Shown: positions 54,001-59,253 of the stretch, one piece after another
Layout: every line of letters starts with the position of its first letter
How positions within the stretch are numbered: the first letter of the stretch is position 1
Assembly: GCA_902805775.1 (NCBI GenBank)
Contig: CADCUB010000158.1
Span: 1-59,253, forward strand
Direction of reading: 5' to 3'
DNA length: 59,253 nucleotides
Source of the DNA: an uncultured Frankineae bacterium
GTDB lineage: Bacteria; Actinomycetota; Actinomycetes; Mycobacteriales; SCTD01
Made by a program: the position numbers and the translations under genes
Notes under the pieces: model-generated
Database searches by the model: none
What the model saw: the letters and a program-made list of their open reading frames with translations, nothing else
What the model was told of the DNA's origin: nothing

Positions 54001-55860
54001 GAGGACGCGGTCGTGGGTGATGTCCTCGATCCGCCAGGCGCTCGAGCCGAGCAGGAACACGTCGCCCACGCGCGACTCGTAGACCATCTCCTCGTCGAGC
54101 TCGCCGACGCGGCTCTGCTTCTCGCCCACCAGGAAGACGCCGAACATGCCGCGGTCGGGGATGGTGCCGCCGCTCGTGACGGCGAGGCGCTGCGCCCCCG
54201 GGCGTCCGGCGAGGACACCGGTGACCCGGTCCCAGGTGATCCGCGGGCGCAGCTCGGCGAAGTCGTCGCTCGGGTAGCGCCCGGACAGCATGTCGAGCAC
54301 GGCCTCGAGAGCCGACTGCGGCAGCGCGGCGAAGGGCGCGGCCCGGCGGACCACCGCCGCGAGCCCGTCGACGGTCCAGGCGTCGAGCGCGCACATCGCC
54401 ACGACCTGCTGGGCCAGCACGTCGAGCGGGTTGCGGGGGTAGGTCGTCGCCTCGATGCCGCCGTCGACCATCCGCTCGGCGACCACGGCGCACTGCACGA
54501 GGTCGCCGCGGTACTTCGGCATGATCACCCCGCGGCTGATCGCGCCGACCTGGTGGCCCGCGCGGCCGACGCGCTGCAGCCCGCTCGCGACGCTGGGCGG
54601 CGACTCCACCTGCACGACGAGGTCGACGGCGCCCATGTCGATGCCGAGCTCGAGGCTCGAGGTCGCGACGACGGCCGGCAGCCGACCGGACTTGAGGGCC
54701 TCCTCGATCTGCGCGCGCTGCTCGCGGGAGACCGAGCCGTGGTGGGCCCGGGCGATCTCGACCGTGCTGGCGTCGGCGGGAGTGCCGTTGCCCCAGGCGC
54801 TGCCGGTCCCGACGCCGCCCTGACCGGGGTGGGCGGCCGGGCCGCGGGCGAAGGAGGCGCCGAACGGCTTGACGCCGGAAGAGCCCGGCGGCCGGTCGAG
54901 GTCCACCGGCGGCGGGTCCGGTGCGCCGTACCGCCGCTCGGTCGCGATCTCGTTCAACCGGCTGGTCAGCCGCTCGGCGGTCCGGCGGCTGTTGCTGAAC
55001 ACGATGGTCGAGCGGTGCTGCTCGACGAGGTCGACGATGCGCTCCTCGACCGCCGGCCAGATCGACGCGCGCGGCTCCGCGCCCGCGGCCGACCCGCCGC
55101 GGACCGGGCCGGTCGACTCGCCGAGCGCGGCCATGTCCTCGACCGGGACGACGACCTGCACCTCGATGGTCTTGCTGCTCGGCGGCTGCACCACCACGAC
55201 CTCGCGCGGACCGCCGAGGAAGCGCGCCACCTCGTCGATCGGCCGCACCGTCGCCGACAGCCCGATGCGCTGGGCGGGCCGCTCGAGCAGCTCGTCGAGG
55301 CGCTCCAGGGTCAGGGCCAGGTGCGCACCGCGCTTGGTGCCCGACACGGCGTGGACCTCGTCGACGATGACCGTCTGGACGCCGCGCAGCGACTCGCGGG
55401 CGGCGGACGTGAGCACCAGGAACAGCGACTCGGGTGTCGTGATGAAGACGTCGGGTGGCGTCTTGCCGAAGCGGCGCCGCTCGTCGGCCGGCGTGTCGCC
55501 GGAGCGCGTGCCGACGGCGATGTCCGGGACGGGGAGGTCGAGCCGCTGGGAGGCCTGCCGGATGCCGGTGAGCGGGGCGCGCAGGTTGCGCTCGACGTCG
55601 ACGGCCAGCGCCTTGAGCGGGCTGACGTAGAGGACGCGGCAGCGTGACCGGGGCTCCTCCGGGACGGGGGTGGAGGCCAGCCGGTCCAGCGACCACAGGA
55701 ACGCCGACAGCGTCTTGCCGCTGCCGGTCGGCGCCACGACCAGGGTGTCGCGGCCGGAGGAGATGGCGTCCCAGGCACCCTCCTGGGCCGCGGTCGGCGC
55801 CTCGAAGGCTCCCGTGAACCAGGCCCGCGTGGCGGGGGAGAAGCGGTCGAGCGCGGTCAC
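51067..55860 (-). CDS. lhr: Lhr-family large superfamily 2 DNA helicase
   Basis: A 1597-residue ATP-dependent 3'-5' helicase; mycobacterial Lhr is a mitomycin-C-induced DNA translocase. Walker A APTGSGKT is at 43-50, DEVH box in VIVDEVHAV, SAT motif in GLSATVRP, and helicase motifs V/VI in VVATSSLELGIDMG and LQRVGRAGHQVG. A winged helix and the Lhr core follow, then a long C-terminal domain of about 650 residues typical of actinobacterial Lhr. Near the last third lies an in-frame triple repeat of a 24-base unit (GVAGGRRD-like). GTG 55860 is the start; the gene is 5' of a small acetyltransferase gene. Confidence 0.93.
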   Translation of the reverse strand: MTALDRFSPATRAWFTGAFEAPTAAQEGAWDAISSGRDTLVVAPTGSGKTLSAFLWSLDRLASTPVPEEPRSRCRVLYVSPLKALAVDVERNLRAPLTGIRQASQRLDLPVPDIAVGTRSGDTPADERRRFGKTPPDVFITTPESLFLVLTSAARESLRGVQTVIVDEVHAVSGTKRGAHLALTLERLDELLERPAQRIGLSATVRPIDEVARFLGGPREVVVVQPPSSKTIEVQVVVPVEDMAALGESTGPVRGGSAAGAEPRASIWPAVEERIVDLVEQHRSTIVFSNSRRTAERLTSRLNEIATERRYGAPDPPPVDLDRPPGSSGVKPFGASFARGPAAHPGQGGVGTGSAWGNGTPADASTVEIARAHHGSVSREQRAQIEEALKSGRLPAVVATSSLELGIDMGAVDLVVQVESPPSVASGLQRVGRAGHQVGAISRGVIMPKYRGDLVQCAVVAERMVDGGIEATTYPRNPLDVLAQQVVAMCALDAWTVDGLAAVVRRAAPFAALPQSALEAVLDMLSGRYPSDDFAELRPRITWDRVTGVLAGRPGAQRLAVTSGGTIPDRGMFGVFLVGEKQSRVGELDEEMVYESRVGDVFLLGSSAWRIEDITHDRVLVTPAPGQPGRMPYWHGDAPGRPVELGRALGAFLRELSSLDAERADARLAEAGLDASAATNLLAYLAEQREATGTLPDDRTILVERFRDELGDWRLAIHSPFGAQVNQPWALALSARLRESYGVDVQSMHSDDGIVLRLPETEEAPDGSVAVFAPDDVEPAVQAEVGGSALFASRFRECAARALLLPRRNPTRRTPLWQQRQRSAQLLSVASQYGSFPVVLETMREVLQDVFDVPGLVGLMKDVEARRVRLVEVETSQPSPFARSLLFGYIGAFMYEGDAPLAERRAQALSLDSALLAELLGQAELRELIDADALAEVEAEVQRLTPERRAKDLEGVADLLRMLGDLTTAEVVARGGEPAWLVELEGARRALRVRIAGQERWVAVEDAGRLRDALGAALPVGVAEAFLEPVKDPVGDLVSRYARTHGPFHPSDVAARFGLGIAVVDGALARLSASGRVVHGEFRPGGTGLEWCDAEVLRSLRRRSLAKLRKEVEPVPPDALARFLPQWQGVAGGRRDSVAGGRRDGVAGGRRDSGAGGRSGSRSVPPERGADALLRAVEQLQGASVPASALETLVLPSRVTGYSPALLDELTASGELLWAGAGSLPGNDGWISLQLADSAELLLAPVGELSSTPVHDAVLETLDGGQALFFRQLSERVGRSGAGPVDDAALADAVWELVWAGHLTNDTLGPLRALLGTGRTAHSAARAPVRPRSRYGRPVMPTRSGPPHVAGRWSRLPERDPDTTRRTHALAEALLDRHGVVTRGAVVAEGAPGGFSAVYTVLKAFEEAGRVRRGYFVEGLGAAQFAAPGAVDRMRALAAARPASDEPLWETPVPGGWDVATARQRQRRDEARAVVLAATDPANPYGAALPWPERDGADGEKATGHKPARKAGALVVLVDGALVLYVERGGKTLLSFSSDDSCLPPAVDALALAVRDGALGRMTVTKADGEAALTSPLGLALEAAGFRPTPRGLRLRA
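52403..52474 (-). repeat. In-frame 24-bp tandem repeat within lhr
   Basis: Three contiguous 24-base units occupy 52403-52426, 52427-52450 and 52451-52474. Adjacent units match at 20 of 24 positions. They encode copies of VAGGRRD(S/G) in a linker between the winged helix and the C-terminal part of Lhr. The unit keeps the frame, so copy-number change would only alter linker length. Confidence 0.8.
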
Positions 55861-55897
55861 GCTGCCATCCTCGTCCCCGCGGGCGAGGCGTGCCCGG

Positions 55898-56152
55898 TCA
55901 GCCGTGCTTGCGCAACCACGACCGCACGTACGAGCACTGCGGGTCGATCGCGAGGCCTTCGGACCGGGCCCAGTCCACCGCGGTCCGGGTGAGCCGGGCG
56001 GCGATGCCCCGGCCCTCGATCGGCGGGGGCACGATCGTGTGGGTCATCGCGACGCCGCCGTCCTCCCGCTCGTAGGTGAGGTAGGCGGTCAGGCCCTCGA
56101 CCTGCGCCTCGAAGCGCGAGCGGTCGGGCAGGTGCACCACGTCGACGTCCAT
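55898..56152 (-). CDS. Small GNAT-like acetyltransferase (PF14542 type)
   Basis: An 84-residue protein of the short YidJ-like GNAT family. VHLPDRSRFEAQVEGLTAYL, the IVPPPIEGRGIAARLTRTAVDW acetyl-CoA motif (key part GRGIAARL) and the C-terminal DPQCSYVRSWLRKHG are typical. ATG 56152 has AGGGGAGG about eight bases upstream; a longer frame starts at 56185 without family support. Its stop is 37 bases before the lhr start on the same strand. Substrate unknown. Confidence 0.85.
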   Translation of the reverse strand: MDVDVVHLPDRSRFEAQVEGLTAYLTYEREDGGVAMTHTIVPPPIEGRGIAARLTRTAVDWARSEGLAIDPQCSYVRSWLRKHG

Positions 56153-56210
56153 GCACGTGAGCCTCCCCTCGTCGGCGGCCGCCACGCACTGCTGCCGTCG
56201 GTGCGGCGGG

Positions 56211-56969
56211 TCAGGTGAGGTCGCGCTGCAGCGTCAGCCTGGCACCGACCCCCGACAGGACCAGGGCGTAGGCCACGAGCAGCAGCGCCCCGGCCCACAC
56301 CGGCAGCAGCGTCCCCCGGGTCGTGGCCAGGTCGCCGAGCTGCAGCACCGCACTGGCGGCACCCCCCGGCGTCCACCTGCCCACCTCGGGGAGCAGCCCC
56401 ACCAGCAGCTGCTCGACGACGAACGTCCACACCAGAGCCGCCACGACAGCCGCGATCTGGTTGCGGATCAGCGCTCCCACCCCCACGCCGATGGGTCCGT
56501 ACAGCAGCAGGCACAGGCCGACCCCGAGCAGCACCTCGACCACGGTCCGGTCGAAGGTCAGCGTGTCGCCCCGGGCCGCGATGGTGACGGCGCTGACCGC
56601 GAGGGCGAAGACGACGGAGAGCAGCGCGAACACCAGGCCGGCGAGCGACACCGCGACGAGCTTGGCGGACAGCACGTGGGACCGGCGCGGGCTGACCAGG
56701 AAGGACGGCGTCGCCGTCCCGAAGCGGAACTCCTGCGTGAGGGTCAGTATCCCCAGGACGAGCACGAGCGTGTTGCCGGCGCTGGCGCTGGCCACGGCCC
56801 GGGCGAGCATCTGGGGGTCGTCCCGCTGCAGCGGCGCGTTCGGCATGCCGGCGGTGAGGATCGTCAGCAGGACGCTCAGGAGCACGAAGGCGAGGGTCGT
56901 CAGCAGCAGCCACCCGGGCAGCGCGACCGTGCGCATCTTGAGCAGCTCGGCGCGGACGAGGGCACTCAC
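56211..56969 (-). CDS. ABC-2-type transporter permease
   Basis: A 252-residue membrane protein with six hydrophobic helices, starting LVRAELLKMRTVALPGWLLL and containing LTLTQEFRFGTATPSFLVSP, the usual start of ABC-2 permeases that pair with CcmA-type ATPases. The start overlaps the end of the ATPase gene by four bases, so it forms a two-gene exporter with it. Substrate unknown. Confidence 0.9.
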   Translation of the reverse strand: MSALVRAELLKMRTVALPGWLLLTTLAFVLLSVLLTILTAGMPNAPLQRDDPQMLARAVASASAGNTLVLVLGILTLTQEFRFGTATPSFLVSPRRSHVLSAKLVAVSLAGLVFALLSVVFALAVSAVTIAARGDTLTFDRTVVEVLLGVGLCLLLYGPIGVGVGALIRNQIAAVVAALVWTFVVEQLLVGLLPEVGRWTPGGAASAVLQLGDLATTRGTLLPVWAGALLLVAYALVLSGVGARLTLQRDLT

Positions 56970-57859
56970 GTCCGGGCCTCGCCGGTCAGCTGGAAGAACA
57001 CGTCCTCGAGGCCTCCGGCGGTGGGCGTCAGCCGGTGGAGGACGACCCCGTGCTGCGCGGCGAGCTCTCCCACGCGCTCAGGGGGCGCGTCGACCCTGAC
57101 CTCGTCGGCGCTCGTCCATGACCCGGGCAGCCCGGCCCGCGTGAGCAGCTCGACCAGCCGGGCCGCGTCGGGGCTGCGCACGGTGGTGCCGGTGGCGGCA
57201 CCTGCGCCGAGCTCGGCGAGCGTCCCCGTTCTCACGAGGCGGCCACGGGCGAGCACGAGGACGTCGTCGGCGGTCTGCTCGACCTCGGGCAGCACGTGGC
57301 TCGACACGAGGACCGTCCGTCCCTCGGCCGCCAGTCCGCGCAGGAAGGTGCGCAGCCAGCGGATGCCCTGCGGGTCCAGCCCGTTGGCGGGCTCGTCGAG
57401 GACCAGCACCGGAGGGTCGCCGAGCAGCGCGGCCGCGAGGCCGAGGCGCTGGCGCATGCCCAGGGAGAAGTCGCCGACCTTGCGGCGCGCCGCGTCGGTG
57501 AGCCCGACCAGCTCCAGCACCTCCTCGGGACGTCGGCGCGGGAGGCGGGCGGCCACGGCCAGCACCGCCAGGTGGTCGCGGGCACGGCGACCGGGGTGGA
57601 AGCCGGTGGCCTCGAGCAGGGTGCCCACCTGGCGCACGGGGTCCGTCAGCTCGGCGTAGGGACGGCCGTCGAAGCTCGCCGTGCCGGAGGTGGGGCGGAC
57701 CAGTCCGAGCAGCATGCGCAGCGACGTCGTCTTGCCGGCGCCGTTGGGACCGAGGAAGCCGGTGACGCGGCCGGGGCGGACGGTGGCGGACAGGTCCTCG
57801 ACGGCCGTCGTCTCGCCGAAGCGCTTGGTGAGGTGGTCGAAGACCAGGGTCGTGCTCAT
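56966..57859 (-). CDS. ABC transporter ATPase
   Basis: A 297-residue ATP-binding subunit with FLGPNGAGKTTSLRMLLG (Walker A), signature FSLGMRQRLGLAAALL and Walker B LVLDEPANGLDP; the C-terminal 80 residues are the short accessory domain ending EDVFFQLTGE. A -10 element TACGGT lies six bases before the ATG, so it is probably leaderless. It diverges from the DUF3046 gene. It resembles bacitracin- or antibiotic-export ATPases but the substrate is unknown. Confidence 0.92.
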   Translation of the reverse strand: MSTTLVFDHLTKRFGETTAVEDLSATVRPGRVTGFLGPNGAGKTTSLRMLLGLVRPTSGTASFDGRPYAELTDPVRQVGTLLEATGFHPGRRARDHLAVLAVAARLPRRRPEEVLELVGLTDAARRKVGDFSLGMRQRLGLAAALLGDPPVLVLDEPANGLDPQGIRWLRTFLRGLAAEGRTVLVSSHVLPEVEQTADDVLVLARGRLVRTGTLAELGAGAATGTTVRSPDAARLVELLTRAGLPGSWTSADEVRVDAPPERVGELAAQHGVVLHRLTPTAGGLEDVFFQLTGEART

Positions 57860-57865
57860 CGACCC

Positions 57866-57871
57866 ACCGTA
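57866..57871 (-). promoter_or_regulatory. -10 element of leaderless ABC ATPase gene (TACGGT)
   Basis: On the minus strand TACGGT precedes the ATG at 57859 by six bases, with no ribosome-binding site. Confidence 0.5.
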
Positions 57872-57907
57872 GGGGCCGGTGCACGCGTTTTCCGGGAACC
57901 GGGTGCC

Positions 57908-57913
57908 TACTGT
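57908..57913 (+). promoter_or_regulatory. -10 element of leaderless DUF3046 gene (TACTGT)
   Basis: TACTGT precedes the GTG at 57920 by six bases, with no ribosome-binding site; the divergent ABC promoter lies about 37 bases away. Confidence 0.5.
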
Positions 57914-57919
57914 GGACGG

Positions 57920-58114
57920 GTGCGACTGACCGAGTTCTGGCGGCGGATGGACGCGCGTTTCGGGGCGTCGTACGCCCGCAGCTACGCCGCCGACCAGGTG
58001 CTGTCGACGCTGGGCAGCCGCACGGTGCTGCAGGCGCTGGCCGAGGGCGAGGACGCCAAGCACGTGTGGCACGCGGTCTGCGACGCCACGAACGCCCCGG
58101 CCTCGGAGCGCTGA
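57920..58114 (+). CDS. DUF3046 family protein
   Basis: A 64-residue helical protein, the common upstream neighbour of recA in actinobacteria (Rv2738c in Mycobacterium tuberculosis). It begins RLTEFWRRMDARFGASYARSYA and contains LGSRTVLQALAEGEDAKHVWHAVC (key part DAKHVWHAVC). Function unknown. GTG 57920 is supported by the -10 element at 57908. It is separated from recA by 184 bases that hold the recA promoter. Confidence 0.9.
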   Translation: MRLTEFWRRMDARFGASYARSYAADQVLSTLGSRTVLQALAEGEDAKHVWHAVCDATNAPASER

Positions 58115-58139
58115 CAGGGGGTCCGGCGTGTCGCGCCGC

Positions 58140-58155
58140 TCGAACGCCTGTTCGG
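58140..58155 (+). promoter_or_regulatory. SOS box (LexA site) upstream of recA
   Basis: TCGAACGCCTGTTCGG contains the palindromic core GAAC-N4-GTTC and matches the actinobacterial LexA consensus TCGAACRNRYGTTYGA except for two or so positions. It lies about 145 bases before the recA start and probably represses an upstream recA promoter. Confidence 0.8.
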
Positions 58156-58208
58156 TCTACCGTCGACCTCGTCCGGGTGTCCACAGGTGCGCCGGCGGTC
58201 CTGGCGGA

Positions 58209-58231
58209 CTGTCGGACCCCGCTCCTAGCGT
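58209..58231 (+). promoter_or_regulatory. RecA-NDp/PafBC-type promoter of recA
   Basis: CTGTCGGAC (58209-58217), eight bases, then TAGCGT (58226-58231) matches the recA non-LexA promoter motif of actinobacteria (TTGTCRGTG-N8-TAGNGT), known in mycobacteria to be activated by PafBC. The spacing is exact. The recA ATG follows 68 bases later with GGAG just before it. Confidence 0.75.
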
Positions 58232-58298
58232 CACCGCCGATCGGACCGCAGCCACGGGCCGCCCCTGACCGGGTGCTCGTCGACCACTGGAGAAGCAC

Positions 58299-59253
58299 AT
58301 GGCAGGACCGGACCGCGCGAAGGCCCTCGAGATGGCGCTCGCGCAGATCGACAAGAGCTTCGGCAAGGGCTCGGTGATGCGGCTCGGTGACGAGGTGCGC
58401 GTCCCGATCGGCGTCATCCCGACCGGTTCCCTGTCCCTCGACGTGGCGCTCGGCATCGGCGGCCTGCCCCGCGGGCGCGTCGTCGAGATATACGGACCGG
58501 AGTCGTCGGGGAAGACCACGGTCGCGCTGCACGCGGTGGCCAACGCCCAGGCTGCCGGTGGCATCGCGGCGTTCATCGACGCCGAGCACGCCCTCGATCC
58601 TGACTACGCCAAGAAGCTCGGCGTCGACACCGACGCCCTGCTCGTCTCGCAGCCCGACACCGGGGAGCAGGCGCTCGAGATCGCGGACATGCTGGTGCGG
58701 TCCGGCGCCCTCGACATCATCGTCATCGACTCCGTCGCGGCGCTCGTGCCCCGCGCCGAGATCGAGGGCGAGATGGGCGACAGCCACGTCGGTCTGCAGG
58801 CCCGGCTGATGAGCCAGGCGCTGCGCAAGATGACCGGCGCACTGGCCAACACCGGAACGACAGCGATCTTCATCAACCAGTTGCGTGAGAAGATCGGCGT
58901 GATGTTCGGCTGCTTCAGCTACGGCACCCGCGTCACGTTGGCCGACGGCACTCAGGAGAAGATCGGCAAGATCGTCAACCAGAAGCTGCCGGTGGAGGTC
59001 CTGTCCTACGACCCGGACGCGGGCGCGATGGTGCCGCGCAAGGTCGTCAACTGGTTCGACAACGGCGTGACGGATCAGTTCCTCCAGATCACCGTGGCTC
59101 GACCCGGCGGCAACGGACGCGCGCAGATGGGTGTGACCGCCAACCACCAGATCCGCACTCCCGGAGGGTGGCGCGAGGCGGGCGAGCTGATTCCCGGCGA
59201 CCGGGTCATGCTGGCCCAGTCCCACCGCCTCAGCCCACAGCAGTGGCAGGTCG
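58299..59253 (+). CDS. recA: Recombinase RecA interrupted by an intein (3' end missing)
   Basis: RecA forms filaments on single-stranded DNA for recombination and SOS induction. ATG 58299 follows GGAG at 58289-58292. Residues 1-204 are the N-extein: Walker A GPESSGKT at 66-73, [30 protein letters not shown] and the L1/Gln switch region [14 protein letters not shown]. Normal RecA would go on with SPETTTGG; instead Cys205 starts an intein that continues to the window end. The frame is open throughout the visible 318 codons. RecA must be spliced to work. The C-extein lies outside the window. Confidence 0.97.
   Translation, partial: MAGPDRAKALEMALAQIDKSFGKGSVMRLGDEVRVPIGVIPTGSLSLDVALGIGGLPRGRVVEIYGPESSGKTTVALHAVANAQAAGGIAAFIDAEHALDPDYAKKLGVDTDALLVSQPDTGEQALEIADMLVRSGALDIIVIDSVAALVPRAEIEGEMGDSHVGLQARLMSQALRKMTGALANTGTTAIFINQLREKIGVMFGCFSYGTRVTLADGTQEKIGKIVNQKLPVEVLSYDPDAGAMVPRKVVNWFDNGVTDQFLQITVARPGGNGRAQMGVTANHQIRTPGGWREAGELIPGDRVMLAQSHRLSPQQWQV
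58911..59253 (+). other. RecA intein, N-terminal part (insertion at the Mycobacterium leprae RecA site)
   Basis: The visible 114 residues begin with nucleophile Cys1 in [19 protein letters not shown] (splicing block A) and include block [19 protein letters not shown], with the Thr-x2-His motif, then [12 protein letters not shown]. The insertion follows Gly204 of GVMFG, the same site as the Mycobacterium leprae RecA intein, and the sequence reads like that intein. The homing-endonuclease region and C-terminal His-Asn are beyond the window, so whether it is a full or mini intein cannot be told. Confidence 0.93.

Noticed and set aside
52624-55647. Open frame of 1007 codons on the plus strand antisense to lhr
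   Set aside because: Composition is that of a shadow frame and lhr on the other strand has all helicase motifs in order.

Overview
The window is a contiguous piece of chromosome from a very GC-rich actinobacterium (class Actinomycetes). The evidence is the extreme GC content, frequent GTG starts, four-base GTGA and ATGA overlaps, many apparently leaderless genes, and a conserved gene order: infB, DUF503, rbfA, nrnA, truB, ribF, rpsO, pnp, M16 peptidase, dapB ... thyX, dapA, rnj, ftsK ... rimO, pgsA, cinA, clgR, pspA, pspM ... DUF3046, recA. I do not name a genus. No rRNA, tRNA, insertion sequence, prophage or CRISPR array was seen.

Layout. 1-11157: translation and RNA metabolism block (infB, cut by the window start, to dapB), with a lone receiver-domain regulator between ribF and rpsO and several strong hairpins, notably in the pnp leader and over the start of the M16 peptidase gene. 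11188-24587: accessory housekeeping genes, namely a phosphodiesterase, a hydrolase, a MarR regulator flanked by a membrane protein and a DrrAB-type ABC exporter, acetyltransferases, a succinate-semialdehyde dehydrogenase, a YcaQ/AlkZ-like DNA glycosylase, an amidase, an EamA transporter and an Lrp regulator. 24704-35515: thyX, dapA, rnj, ftsK, a RodZ-like protein, rimO, pgsA, cinA and clgR. 35272-38344: a phototrophy cassette made of a DTE-type proton-pumping rhodopsin, a lycopene cyclase and a divergent Brp/Blh beta-carotene cleavage enzyme that would supply retinal. It sits between clgR and pspA-pspM, genes that are adjacent in mycobacteria. 40054-44943: an aldo/keto reductase, two tandem Nei/Fpg-type DNA glycosylases and a FUSC membrane protein. 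45024-49598: a complete four-gene oleABCD operon for long-chain olefin synthesis, joined by four-base overlaps. 49739-57859 (minus strand): MFS transporter, giant Lhr helicase, small acetyltransferase and an ABC exporter. 57920-59253: DUF3046 and recA. The recA promoter carries both a LexA-type SOS box and a RecA-NDp/PafBC-type promoter, and the gene is interrupted after Gly204 by an intein that resembles the Mycobacterium leprae RecA intein and runs off the window end.

How the genes fit together. The core is a standard actinobacterial information-processing region. The accessory genes point to a surface-exposed, light-using lifestyle: rhodopsin, carotenoid cyclisation and retinal formation, membrane-stress proteins (ClgR, PspA, PspM), membrane hydrocarbon production (OleABCD), and a large DNA-repair complement (two Nei-like enzymes, YcaQ-like glycosylase, Lhr, RecA). 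These lifestyle links are inference. The most notable items are the rhodopsin cassette within the clgR-psp locus, the RecA intein, the ole operon, the large structured hairpins, and a 10-codon ORF with its own ribosome-binding site and terminator at 20437-20469.
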